Source of the DNA: Leptobacterium_A meishanense
GTDB lineage: Bacteria; Bacteroidota; Bacteroidia; Flavobacteriales; Flavobacteriaceae
Direction of reading: 5' to 3'
NCBI RefSeq assembly: GCF_037645805.1
Contig: NZ_JBBEXE010000003.1
Span: forward strand, 1 to 64,000
DNA: 64,000 nt
Below, one piece after another: positions 43,332-50,521 of the stretch (positions within the stretch are counted from its first letter, which is position 1; each line of letters begins with the position of its first letter). The translations under genes and the position numbers were made by a program. The notes beneath the pieces are model-generated. The model made no database searches, was not told the origin of the DNA, and saw nothing but the letters and a program-made list of their open reading frames with translations.

Positions 43332-45497
43332 TCATATTTTAAATATATTTTCCGGGACTTGTTGTTGCCATAAGTTGTAGTAATGCCCTTTTTTTGAATA
43401 CAATTCTTTATGAGCTCCTTCTTCCAATATATTACCTTTGTCGAGGACTACAATTTTATCAGAGTGTATGACAGTGCTTAACCGGTGAGCGATAATAATA
43501 ATTGTTTTTTCTGCTTCCCTAAGCCTTTTAACTGTTTTTTGAATGTAGTTTTCAGAACTGCTGTCCAGAGATGAGGTAGCCTCATCCAACACTAATATTT
43601 CGGGGTTTTTGTACAATGCCCTTGCAATGGCAATACGCTGCTTTTGCCCACCGGATAACGTAGCTCCGTTTTCGCCCAGATAGGTGGCAAATCCTTGTGG
43701 TAGGCTTTCCACAAATTCCAAAATACCAATGTCTTTACAAATTTTAATGATATGCTCCATATCAGGTTGAAACTCCCCTACAGCAATGTTTTCAACGACG
43801 TTCCCCGCAAATAGGTCAATTTTTTGGGGCACTACGCTCACTAACGACCGCAAACTGTCATTTTTTATGTATTTTAGGTCTACATCTCCTATAGTAATAT
43901 GCCCTCTTTGGATAGGATAGATGTTTTGCAATAATGAAATGAGGGTAGATTTCCCCGAGCCGCTTTCACCTACAATGGCGGTTATCTTTCCTTTTGGAAC
44001 GCTTAAGTTGAAATCGTTAAATACCTGGACGCGGTTACCATACCGAAAAGAAACATTTCTAAAATGAATGTCACCCATAATTTCTTTTTTAAGGGAGATC
44101 TTATTTTCAGACTCTTCCCGTTCCAAGTCCATGATTTCAAACAAGCGGTCTGCGGCAATAAGGGCATTTTGTATTTGCTTGTTAGCATCGACTAAACTCG
44201 CTACCGGCCCTGTGAAATATCCTATGATGGCATAGAAAGACAATAATTCCCCCGGGGTGATTTCCCTTTCTATGACAAAATAGGAGCCACTCCACAAAAG
44301 GATGATGGTAAACAGCTGTGCAAGGGAATTGGAAGAAGTTGTTGAAAATACAGAGTTAAGGGCAGATTTATAACCGGTTTTCAACAAATCTATAAACCGG
44401 GTTTCGGTTTTTATGTTAGCAAAATCTTCCAGTCCAAAGCGTTTTATGGTACCTACGGCATTGAGGGATTCTACCAACTGACTTTCCAAATCGGCAGCAC
44501 GTTCCATAATTTTCCGTTCGGTTTTTTTGTTTAAACGGTTGGTGATGTAATAAATAATAATGTACAAAGGAATGATCGTCAGCATAATTAATGCCAGCTT
44601 CCAATAATAGGAGAACATAATGGCAAAAGAGAAAATCAAAATTAAAACATTGACCGTGAGTGATAACGCAACCCCATTGATGAAGGCCCTTATTTTAACA
44701 GCATCGTTTATCCGCGATATAATTTCACCTACGCGCATAGTGTCGAAGAATTGTTGAGGCAGTTTTAGCAGGTGTTTGTAGTAACCAAGGATCAATCGTG
44801 CATCTATCTGCTGCCCAGTTTTGATAAGGAAAACATCTTTGAAGGCCCCGATGGTTATTTGCAGCACCAACAGGGCGAGCATCACAACTCCTAGCAAGTT
44901 TAAGAGGTTGGTATTGCCCTGTACCAATACAAAATCGGTGATTTTTTGTACATAAATGGAGGTGGAGAACCCGAGCAGGGTATAGACTACAGCCCCTACA
45001 AAAGCTTGCAGTAAAATGTATTTGTGTGGCCTTAACAAAAACCAAAAACGCTTTAAGATGGAGACTTTTTCATTACCGGCTGCAAATTCTTCTTCGGGGA
45101 GGAGGATTACTAGGACACCGGTCCATTCTTTTTTGAAAGCTTCATGTGTTTTTTTATGGAACTTCCCGTCCCCGGGATCCATAATTTTGATATAGTTTTT
45201 GGTTACCTCGTAAATAACCACATAATGCTGTAGCTGCTCTTTTACAATAATATGCGCTATGGCAGGTTTGGGAATTTTAGAGAGACTGTCCATATCACCC
45301 CGTACACCCTTTGCCTGAAAGCCCAGTTTTTGGGCGGCTTCCAACAGACCTAATACGTTAGTCCCCTTTTTATCGGTGCCAGCATATTGGCGTATGCGTG
45401 CAATGGGCAACTGTAGTTGGTAATGTGCAGCTATAGAAGCTAGGCAAGCCGCCCCACAATCGGTAATGTCGTGTTGCTTGATGGTGATTTTTGCCAT
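43332..45497 (-). CDS. Peptidase-containing ABC transporter (C39 exporter) for double-glycine peptides
   Basis: 721 residues from ATG 45497; a frame extending to 45662 would run through another small gene and lacks conservation, so it is rejected. C39 peptidase at 1-130 with Cys14 (DITDCGAACL), His91 (QHYVVIYEV) and Asp107 (IMDPGD); six membrane helices at about 150-430; ATPase with Walker A GESGSGKST, signature LSGGQKQR, Walker B LVLDEATSSLD and His in IIAHRLSTV. Removes the leader after Gly-Gly and exports the peptide. Partner of the HlyD-like adaptor at 49077-50246. Confidence 0.95.
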   Translation of the reverse strand: MAKITIKQHDITDCGAACLASIAAHYQLQLPIARIRQYAGTDKKGTNVLGLLEAAQKLGFQAKGVRGDMDSLSKIPKPAIAHIIVKEQLQHYVVIYEVTKNYIKIMDPGDGKFHKKTHEAFKKEWTGVLVILLPEEEFAAGNEKVSILKRFWFLLRPHKYILLQAFVGAVVYTLLGFSTSIYVQKITDFVLVQGNTNLLNLLGVVMLALLVLQITIGAFKDVFLIKTGQQIDARLILGYYKHLLKLPQQFFDTMRVGEIISRINDAVKIRAFINGVALSLTVNVLILIFSFAIMFSYYWKLALIMLTIIPLYIIIYYITNRLNKKTERKIMERAADLESQLVESLNAVGTIKRFGLEDFANIKTETRFIDLLKTGYKSALNSVFSTTSSNSLAQLFTIILLWSGSYFVIEREITPGELLSFYAIIGYFTGPVASLVDANKQIQNALIAADRLFEIMDLEREESENKISLKKEIMGDIHFRNVSFRYGNRVQVFNDFNLSVPKGKITAIVGESGSGKSTLISLLQNIYPIQRGHITIGDVDLKYIKNDSLRSLVSVVPQKIDLFAGNVVENIAVGEFQPDMEHIIKICKDIGILEFVESLPQGFATYLGENGATLSGGQKQRIAIARALYKNPEILVLDEATSSLDSSSENYIQKTVKRLREAEKTIIIIAHRLSTVIHSDKIVVLDKGNILEEGAHKELYSKKGHYYNLWQQQVPENIFKI

Positions 45498-45591
45498 TTC
45501 CCTATTCTTTTTTAGAATTAGGAAGGCTAATATAAGGGGCTTCCCTGCATATGTTGTGCAGGGAAAAAATAAAGTAGAGAACAAAGGGGGC

Positions 45592-45702
45592 TTAAAAGCC
45601 CAATTGGTATAATTTTTTACCCATAAAATAACCCACCACAAAGGTAATAACGATAATTCCAATCATGATGGCTATAAGCGTGTACACTTGTTTTTTTGTC
45701 AT
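45592..45702 (-). CDS. Mini membrane protein 1 (36 aa)
   Basis: ATG 45702 to TAA 45592. MTKKQVYTL, one hydrophobic helix (about 8-25), then GYFMGKKLYQLGF. Carries the post-helix motif [AG]-[YF]-x-x-G-[KW] (GYFMGK). 94 bases before the exporter gene. No family recognised; coding is inferred from operon spacing and the shared pattern. Confidence 0.55.
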   Translation of the reverse strand: MTKKQVYTLIAIMIGIIVITFVVGYFMGKKLYQLGF

Positions 45703-45727
45703 TTTTATCTATAGATTTTTTGAATAG

Positions 45728-45850
45728 TTATTTGGGGCTGCCCCACCCTTCCTTAAAGGCATTACTAATAAATAAAACAAAAAGAACCATAATCGTAAAT
45801 GAAAAGATGATGTCTATTATTTTAAATATTTTAGAAAAATACGATTTCAT
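45728..45850 (-). CDS. Mini membrane protein 2 (40 aa)
   Basis: ATG 45850 to TAA 45728. Cationic N-terminus MKSYFSKIFK, hydrophobic helix at about 11-29, then SNAFKEGWGSPK. Motif AFKEGW, very close to AWKDGW in the mature part of the secreted precursor at 48173-48367. 25 bases before mini protein 1. Confidence 0.55.
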   Translation of the reverse strand: MKSYFSKIFKIIDIIFSFTIMVLFVLFISNAFKEGWGSPK

Positions 45851-45924
45851 TTATAGAGTACCTTTTATATTTTTAGTATTACCACCAATATAAGGATTAG
45901 GTTTGAAAACTGATAACCTGACTA

Positions 45925-46028
45925 TTAAAAAAGAAATTGCTCCATGGCATCCCATTGGAATAATAGAAAATAAGTAACCACAACGGTTAACAAAAATAAG
46001 AGAACCTTTGTTTTAAGTGTTTTTTCAT
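45925..46028 (-). pseudogene. Mini membrane protein 3, broken by a one-base frameshift
   Basis: ATG 46028 starts MKKHLKQRF and stops after 13 codons. Adding one A to the A6 run right after the ATG would open MKKTLKTKVLLFLLTVVV and on to a stop at 45925 (about 34 residues, one membrane helix). The other frame lacks its own ATG. Either a mutation, a sequencing error or an on/off switch in a homopolymer. Confidence 0.5.
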
Positions 46029-46048
46029 TTTAAGGTTTAAAGGAGCTA

Positions 46049-46273
46049 CTATCTCTTTTTCTTTTTATCTGATAAAAAAGAAATAAAGCTTAAAAAAAGC
46101 GCCAAAAGTACTACAATAGGCCACTCTTGTAAGCTATCTTTTACAGCGATATGCAGCCTGTCTTTATCCACAGCCATTTGAGTTATCGTCCCTGCAAAAA
46201 ATAGAAAAATAAAGTATTTTAAAAACTTTATAGAAAGTTCTTTTATAATGGCTTTTGATTTATGGATAAGCAT
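46049..46273 (-). CDS. Mini membrane protein 4 (74 aa, two helices)
   Basis: ATG 46273; a TTG two codons earlier is possible. Cationic start MLIHKSKAIIKELSIKFLK, helix at about 19-33, a short charged loop (DKDRLHIAVKDSLQEW), second helix at about 53-67, Lys/Arg tail. Twenty bases on each side to its neighbours. Larger than the others and a candidate immunity protein. Confidence 0.6.
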   Translation of the reverse strand: MLIHKSKAIIKELSIKFLKYFIFLFFAGTITQMAVDKDRLHIAVKDSLQEWPIVVLLALFLSFISFLSDKKKKR

Positions 46274-46293
46274 AAACAAAAATAAAACAATTT

Positions 46294-46416
46294 TTATAAA
46301 ACTTTGCCCAATGCCTTCCCAAAGGCATATGCAATCTCACTTATAGCATAAATGATAAACAATATCATTACTACTTGAAAGAGAAACGCTTTTTTTATAT
46401 CATGTATTTTTTTCAT
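46294..46416 (-). CDS. Mini membrane protein 5 (40 aa)
   Basis: ATG 46416 to TAA 46294. MKKIHDIKKA, helix at about 11-27, then SEIAYAFGKALGKVL with the motif AYAFGK and a small GxxxG pattern. Fits the same plan as mini proteins 1, 2 and 6. Confidence 0.55.
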   Translation of the reverse strand: MKKIHDIKKAFLFQVVMILFIIYAISEIAYAFGKALGKVL

Positions 46417-46466
46417 AGTATTATTAAATAAAGGATAGTTAATGTACCCAGGGTGCTTTCTAAATT

Positions 46467-46622
46467 TTATTTATGACTATTGACAGTATGCTCGGAAATA
46501 TTGTTTTCACCATCATATTTTCCAATATCATAGGCCGCTTTTATAAAAAAGAATAAAAGCAAAAAGAAAATAAGCACTAGCCATTTATATTTATTGAGTA
46601 AAGAAAGATTATTAGTTTTCAT
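46467..46622 (-). CDS. Mini membrane protein 6 (51 aa)
   Basis: ATG 46622 to TAA 46467. MKTNNLSLLNKYKW, a very hydrophobic Leu/Phe helix at about 14-28, then KAAYDIGKYDGENNISEH with the motif AYDIGK and a polar tail. Two bases after the stop of the 60-residue gene upstream, so translation is coupled. Confidence 0.6.
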   Translation of the reverse strand: MKTNNLSLLNKYKWLVLIFFLLLFFFIKAAYDIGKYDGENNISEHTVNSHK

Positions 46623-46624
46623 GA

Positions 46625-46807
46625 TTATTTTTTTAATTCAAACAAAGAGTCAAATAACATAGAAAGAAGGTAATACACTATTATTGCTAGCAAAAAACTA
46701 AATATACTAAAATCTTCTTGTCTAATTAAAAAATAAACGATAGAAAATACAATACCTTCAATTAGACGCCTGACATAAATATTTTTAATTATTTTCTTGA
46801 ATTTCAT
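46625..46807 (-). CDS. Mini membrane protein 7 (60 aa)
   Basis: ATG 46807. MKFKKIIKNIYVRRLIEG then two hydrophobic helices (about 17-29 and 35-53) and a charged end (ELKK). Begins three bases after the transposase stop, with the transposon hairpin just upstream, so the element landed immediately in front of it. Does not show the post-helix motif. Confidence 0.6.
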   Translation of the reverse strand: MKFKKIIKNIYVRRLIEGIVFSIVYFLIRQEDFSIFSFLLAIIVYYLLSMLFDSLFELKK

Positions 46808-46810
46808 TAT

Positions 46811-47443
46811 CTAATTAAAACTGTCATTATTCAACCCTCTTGCTGCCGCCAGCGTCTCGCTGGTGGTCTTGTTATAACATATTAAACCTAATAAATATCC
46901 ATCACTATCTATTTTTAAAACAGTATGGTCATCCTGATAATTTCTAGCACTAGAATATTTCCAATCTAGAGCATCAGTTACAAATCCTGCTTCTACAGGA
47001 TTATTATGGATATAATTTATTTTTTGTTGAATTACCTTATCGCTCCATAGTTCTATGGGTTTGTTGTGATGTTGCCATAATTGCCTGCCGGATACATTTC
47101 TTTTCTTTTTGGCTGCCTGTCCCATCATCCATAACAACCATTCCTTTCTACTTTCCTGAGGGTTTTCTTCTATCGCATATACCAGTTTTCGGGATGTATA
47201 GCCTTTAAAGTCTCTGATTAGCCCGGAAGGATCCTCGTTTATACTGCGAAATACTAAATGTACATGGTTTGGCATAAAACAATATGCGTACACTTCCATA
47301 CCTTTGTTTTTCCTGCAATAGTTTATGCTTTCTGCCAGTATCGAGAGATAAGCCTCTCTTGTAAAAATATCTATCCAATATACTGTGGCAAAACTTATAA
47401 AATAAAGGCCATGTTTGTTATGAAACTTATAATTTCTGCTCAT
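46811..47443 (-). CDS. REP-associated tyrosine transposase (RAYT)
   Basis: 210 residues. Y1/HUH fold: His60 and His62 in CFMPNHVHLVF and the nucleophile Tyr144 in INYIHNNPVEAGF, the RAYT arrangement. These single-strand transposases act on REP-type hairpins. Both flanks carry mirrored hairpins (46843-46866 and 47517-47538), one of which lies inside the 3' end of the gene. It interrupts the peptide-export cluster. Stop codon may be supplied by host sequence. Confidence 0.92.
   Translation of the reverse strand: MSRNYKFHNKHGLYFISFATVYWIDIFTREAYLSILAESINYCRKNKGMEVYAYCFMPNHVHLVFRSINEDPSGLIRDFKGYTSRKLVYAIEENPQESRKEWLLWMMGQAAKKKRNVSGRQLWQHHNKPIELWSDKVIQQKINYIHNNPVEAGFVTDALDWKYSSARNYQDDHTVLKIDSDGYLLGLICYNKTTSETLAAARGLNNDSFN
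46843..46866 (-). repeat. REP-like hairpin, left end of the RAYT element
   Basis: Nine-base stem 46846-46854 / 46858-46866 with loop TCT. On the minus strand it reads CCAGCG-AGA-CGCTGG then CGGCAG pointing outward. Mirror partner of 47517-47538. Confidence 0.75.
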
Positions 47444-47516
47444 CGTATAAAAATAGATAAAGTTCCGATTATCTCATAAACTATGGCATGTATTATTGTA
47501 TAAGTCAACTTAATCA

Positions 47517-47538
47517 CAAGCGTGGACGCTTGCGGTAG
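47517..47538 (+). repeat. REP-like hairpin, right end of the RAYT element
   Basis: CAAGCG-TGGA-CGCTTG (47517-47532) followed by CGGTAG, outward on the plus strand. Same design as the left hairpin, in inverted orientation. Confidence 0.75.
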
Positions 47539-47546
47539 CGGGGGTA

Positions 47547-47882
47547 TTAACTTTCCTTATCTGAAATATAGTTTAAATAAAAAATCATAATAAAAGCACC
47601 AAACAATAGAGCTATTGTATCTGTTATATAGTTCAGATTCTTTTTAAAGATAAAAAAATCTACTGTCATTATAGATTGTATTATGAGATAACAAATAATT
47701 GTATAAATTTTATATTTATTTCTAGATTCCTGTATAAAAAAATAGATAATCATATATAAGACTGGAACCGAAATTACCCTTTTTATAATCATATAGGCTC
47801 CTTTTGATTCAATATAAAAATCAAAAATCATATTTATCAATAGTAGGATAAATAAAGCATAAAAAAATAATTTTTTTTTCAT
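47547..47882 (-). CDS. Four-helix membrane protein, candidate immunity protein
   Basis: 111 residues, nearly all membrane: helices at about 5-20, 32-49, 58-75 and 84-104, with short Lys/Arg/Glu loops. Directly downstream of the two bacteriocin-like precursors (81 bases), the usual place of an immunity gene. No family recognised. AT-rich. Confidence 0.6.
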   Translation of the reverse strand: MKKKLFFYALFILLLINMIFDFYIESKGAYMIIKRVISVPVLYMIIYFFIQESRNKYKIYTIICYLIIQSIMTVDFFIFKKNLNYITDTIALLFGAFIMIFYLNYISDKES

Positions 47883-47963
47883 TTTTTTAAATATAGCATG
47901 CTATTATTTTTCAAAAAAAGCCCGAGTGATTAATAATCACTCAAGCTTAAATAATGAATCATG

Positions 47964-48146
47964 TTATTCTCCAAATCTATTTAATCCTCCACCAGTACGA
48001 GTTCCAGGTGAGTCTTTGAAAAGTCTTCTCGACCAACTTAAGCCATAAGCGAACCAATAAACTATTTTTTCACCTAATTCACTTCCTCCTTCAATTTCTT
48101 TTATTTCATCAGAGGATAACTCAATATAATATTTCGAATTTTTCAT
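47964..48146 (-). CDS. Double-glycine-leader bacteriocin-like precursor B
   Basis: 60 residues. Leader contains YYIELSSDEIKEIEGG, the canonical ELS..E(L/I)..I.GG pattern, with cut expected after Gly21. The 39-residue mature part starts SELGEKIVYWFAYGLSWSRR, has a cationic amphipathic middle and a Gly-rich tail (GTRTGGGLNRFGE). Substrate for the C39 exporter. 26 bases after precursor A. Confidence 0.85.
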   Translation of the reverse strand: MKNSKYYIELSSDEIKEIEGGSELGEKIVYWFAYGLSWSRRLFKDSPGTRTGGGLNRFGE

Positions 48147-48172
48147 TTTTAATTAGTTTTATAATTATACAT

Positions 48173-48367
48173 TTATTGACTACCTGCTGCCCAACCATCT
48201 TTCCATGCCTGTACATGTGAAGATGGATTAATTGCAGCATCAGCTACTAGTAACCCCCCGACCCATTTTAGTAGTCTAACTAGAGGCCCAACCCACCATC
48301 CTCCACTAATATTTTTAAGCTCTTGTGTGCTTAATTCACGTACACCTAGTATATCCATACTTTTCAT
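48173..48367 (-). CDS. Double-glycine-leader bacteriocin-like precursor A
   Basis: 64 residues. Leader RELSTQELKNISGG with Gly22-Gly23; mature part of 41 residues starts WWVGPLVRLLKWVGGLL (Trp-rich, amphipathic) and ends SSHVQAWKDGWAAGSQ. Adjacent to precursor B, so the two could act as a two-peptide class II bacteriocin; this is inference. The AWKDGW block reappears as AFKEGW in mini protein 2. Confidence 0.87.
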   Translation of the reverse strand: MKSMDILGVRELSTQELKNISGGWWVGPLVRLLKWVGGLLVADAAINPSSHVQAWKDGWAAGSQ

Positions 48368-48450
48368 AATTTTTAGTTTTTAATTAAACAATAATTTTAA
48401 GCCAGTTACCTCCTTAATTTCTATGTAGCTACTTGTTTAAAAATACGTGC

Positions 48451-48481
48451 TGTAACCAACATGGTTTACAAAACATTTTGT
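48451..48481. promoter_or_regulatory. Overlapping inverted repeats upstream of the precursors
   Basis: TGTAACC (48451-48457) faces GGTTTACA (48463-48470), an imperfect repeat; ACAAAACATTTTGT (48468-48481) is a perfect one with CA centre. They lie between the HTH gene and precursor A and could be its operator. A strong Shine-Dalgarno-like AAGGAGGT (minus strand, 48408-48415) nearby has no suitable start codon behind it. Confidence 0.4.
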
Positions 48482-48504
48482 GCACATTTTTTGTTTTGTT
48501 AATG

Positions 48505-48837
48505 CTAATATAAAAGGGTTCCCTGCACTATCTGTTCAGTAAACCATTTTTTTGCAGAGAAGTAGCTGCCACCATAAATATTCACTACCTCATCGTTGTG
48601 CAATATCTGTACGGAAATGTTTACCCGCATGTCAAAATCATTTATATAGGTGTAGGTATAGTTTGTCCGGTCGTACTGTATAGGGGCTTTCATGTCTTTG
48701 AGCATGTCCATTAACCTATAAACCATCCGTTCGCTTATGTGCATTTGTTTTGCCAATTCGGCCGGGGTGCCGGTAGCTCCGTTTTTAATAAGGTTGTGCA
48801 ACTGTTGTAAATTTTCAAGTGTTTTTAGGGTTTTCAT
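48505..48837 (-). CDS. HTH-domain transcriptional regulator of the peptide cluster
   Basis: 110 residues. Winged-helix HTH at about 8-65 (HNLIKNGATGTPAELAKQMHISERMVYRLMDMLKDM), then a short beta domain (NISVQILHNDEVVNIYGGSYF). HTH proteins of this type accompany bacteriocin-like peptides in Bacteroidota. It sits 137 bases before precursor A, with inverted repeats between. Confidence 0.82.
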   Translation of the reverse strand: MKTLKTLENLQQLHNLIKNGATGTPAELAKQMHISERMVYRLMDMLKDMKAPIQYDRTNYTYTYINDFDMRVNISVQILHNDEVVNIYGGSYFSAKKWFTEQIVQGTLLY

Positions 48838-48890
48838 ATTACTGTTTTTTTACTGTTTTGTATTTGTGCCCTATAATTGGTTGTTCATTT

Positions 48891-48911
48891 GTTTAAGGTT
48901 TAAGGTTTAAG
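48891..48911. repeat. Short tandem repeat GTTTAAG x3
   Basis: Three consecutive 7-bp units of the pattern GTTTAAG, then decaying copies. Intergenic, no function evident. Confidence 0.4.
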
Positions 48912-48939
48912 GTTAAAAGTTTAAAGTTGCTAGTTGTTG

Positions 48940-48965
48940 CCCTTCGACTGCGCTCAGGGTGACAT
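48940..48965. repeat. REP-like palindromic fragment
   Basis: CCCTTCGACTGCGCTCAGGG followed by TGACA. I know closely similar sequences as dispersed intergenic repeats in Bacteroidota. CCCT and AGGG form the stem ends. Confidence 0.5.
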
Positions 48966-49076
48966 ATAGTTGAGGTGTTTCTTATTTTAGAGTTTAAAGT
49001 TGTTGGTTAATAATATTTTTTGTCTAAATTCTCTGATAGCTATGTCCATTCATTGGTGTTTTTTAATTTCAGATCA

Positions 49077-50246
49077 TTAATTTTCAACGGTTACTTCGTT
49101 TAACCTGCTAGGGTTTAGCCAGTCATCCACTTTATCGTATAGCAAGTTAAACAAGGAACGTTCGGTTAGTTTAAAAGTGGAGGTAAGTACCATGCCTTTA
49201 CTCAAATACCCTTTAAAGCCGTTTTTAAGGGAGAGGTGTTTTTGGTCTATAGTAGACCGCACTTTAAAAGCGGGGCGGTTATCGACCAGTTGGATATCGT
49301 TGCCAATATCGATAATTTCCCCTGAGGCCGTTCCCCACTGATTGTAATTATAGGCTTCAATTTGGTAGAAGACTTCTTTTGCCTCTTTTATCAGGCCAAT
49401 GTCTGACGAGCTGATATAGGATTCTACGATTAAGTCTCCATCCGGAGATATTTCGGCAATGGTGGCCCCGGCAGCAATGTTGCTACCGGTTTCTATCCCT
49501 AGAATATTGAGTAAAGTACCATTTATGGGTGCAGTAAGTATGTATCCGCCGTTGTTGGCCGTTAGTTGATTTTTATTTGATTCGAGCTCCATCAAGGTAT
49601 TTTTTATAGTGATGAGTTCTGACTGCCACTGGGTTTGTTGTTGCTTTCTATAGTTTTGTAGGTTGGCGACATTTATGTCGTATGCCAATTTTTTAGTTTC
49701 GTATTCAGACTTTGAGATCACATTTTTGCCGTAAAGTTGCTTGTGCCGGTTTTCATCTTTTTGGGATTGTCGCAATTGCGTGGTCAATTCAGCAATTTTT
49801 TGTTGGTATTCTATATAAGCTGTCCGGTATTTTGCGGACGTGATGCTATCTATACTACGATTGGTTTTTTGGGTAAGGAGGGTTAGGTCGTGAACAAACT
49901 GTCTGTTAAGTGTTAGTTGTGATTGATACAAATGAAGCTGTTCTTCGGCTTGTTTGTTTTCTAGGATTAGAAGTGTATCCCCTTTTTTAACAGGTTGGTT
50001 GTTCCTGAGGTTTTTATAGGCAATTTTTCCGGAATTGATAAGATTAAGGGGAACACGTTCGCTTTTTGGTTTGATAATACCGGAGGAAGAGGTATAGACC
50101 GTTACGTTAATAAATGGTAGTGCCGTAAATGTAAATACAATGCCTAAAAGGATAACAGTGTAGATGATTTTCCCGACATGCCGGTGCTTAAATTGATGTA
50201 CTTCTACGGTCTTTTCGATAACTTCTTTCGGGAAAATTGATTTCAT
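49077..50246 (-). CDS. HlyD family periplasmic adaptor
   Basis: 389 residues. One membrane helix at about 27-50, beta-barrel and lipoyl halves at about 60-110 and 215-290, split by a long coiled coil (about 105-215, with LRQSQKDENRHKQLYGKNVISKSEYETKK), and a C-terminal barrel (FKGYLSKGMVLTSTFKLTERSLF). Bridges the C39 exporter to an outer-membrane channel; no TolC-like gene is in the cluster, so a shared one is presumed. First gene of the cluster. Confidence 0.92.
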   Translation of the reverse strand: MKSIFPKEVIEKTVEVHQFKHRHVGKIIYTVILLGIVFTFTALPFINVTVYTSSSGIIKPKSERVPLNLINSGKIAYKNLRNNQPVKKGDTLLILENKQAEEQLHLYQSQLTLNRQFVHDLTLLTQKTNRSIDSITSAKYRTAYIEYQQKIAELTTQLRQSQKDENRHKQLYGKNVISKSEYETKKLAYDINVANLQNYRKQQQTQWQSELITIKNTLMELESNKNQLTANNGGYILTAPINGTLLNILGIETGSNIAAGATIAEISPDGDLIVESYISSSDIGLIKEAKEVFYQIEAYNYNQWGTASGEIIDIGNDIQLVDNRPAFKVRSTIDQKHLSLKNGFKGYLSKGMVLTSTFKLTERSLFNLLYDKVDDWLNPSRLNEVTVEN

Positions 50247-50475
50247 CGTTATTTTTTCTAAATATAAAGAAAAAAACTACATTTAATATATTTTAAAGTT
50301 TACACAAAAAAAAAGTTTTTTCGGTTTTTAATATAAAATATTGATTGTCAGAAATATAATAGTAGCCATAACCTCTTTTTTTAAAAAAAGAAAATAAGAA
50401 ATTACAAAATACACATGGCAGGATTATGGTTTTTGTACAGTGAAAAATAAAGAATCGTATTTCTTTTTTATAGAC

Positions 50476-50493
50476 TGCCTTCCAGCGGAGGCA
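50476..50493. repeat. Intergenic hairpin
   Basis: TGCCT (50476-50480) pairs with AGGCA (50489-50493), CC with GG inside. A T run follows on the plus strand, not on the minus strand of asnS, so it is more likely a repeat than an asnS terminator. Confidence 0.4.
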
Positions 50494-50521
50494 TTTTTAC
50501 AGTAAGAACCCGGCTATTTTC

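Noticed and set aside
45498..45662. N-terminal extension of the C39 exporter
   Set aside because: The extra 55 codons run through mini gene 1 in another frame; the peptidase domain starts at MAKITIKQHDITDCG, ATG 45497.
43102..48367. CRISPR or phage origin of the small-gene cluster
   Set aside because: No regularly spaced direct repeats, no cas genes, no phage structural, integrase or lysis genes; exporter and leader peptides explain the locus better.
48408..48415. Shine-Dalgarno AAGGAGGT as sign of another small gene
   Set aside because: No ATG, GTG or usable TTG follows at 5-12 bases on the minus strand with an open frame; precursor A starts about 40 bases later.
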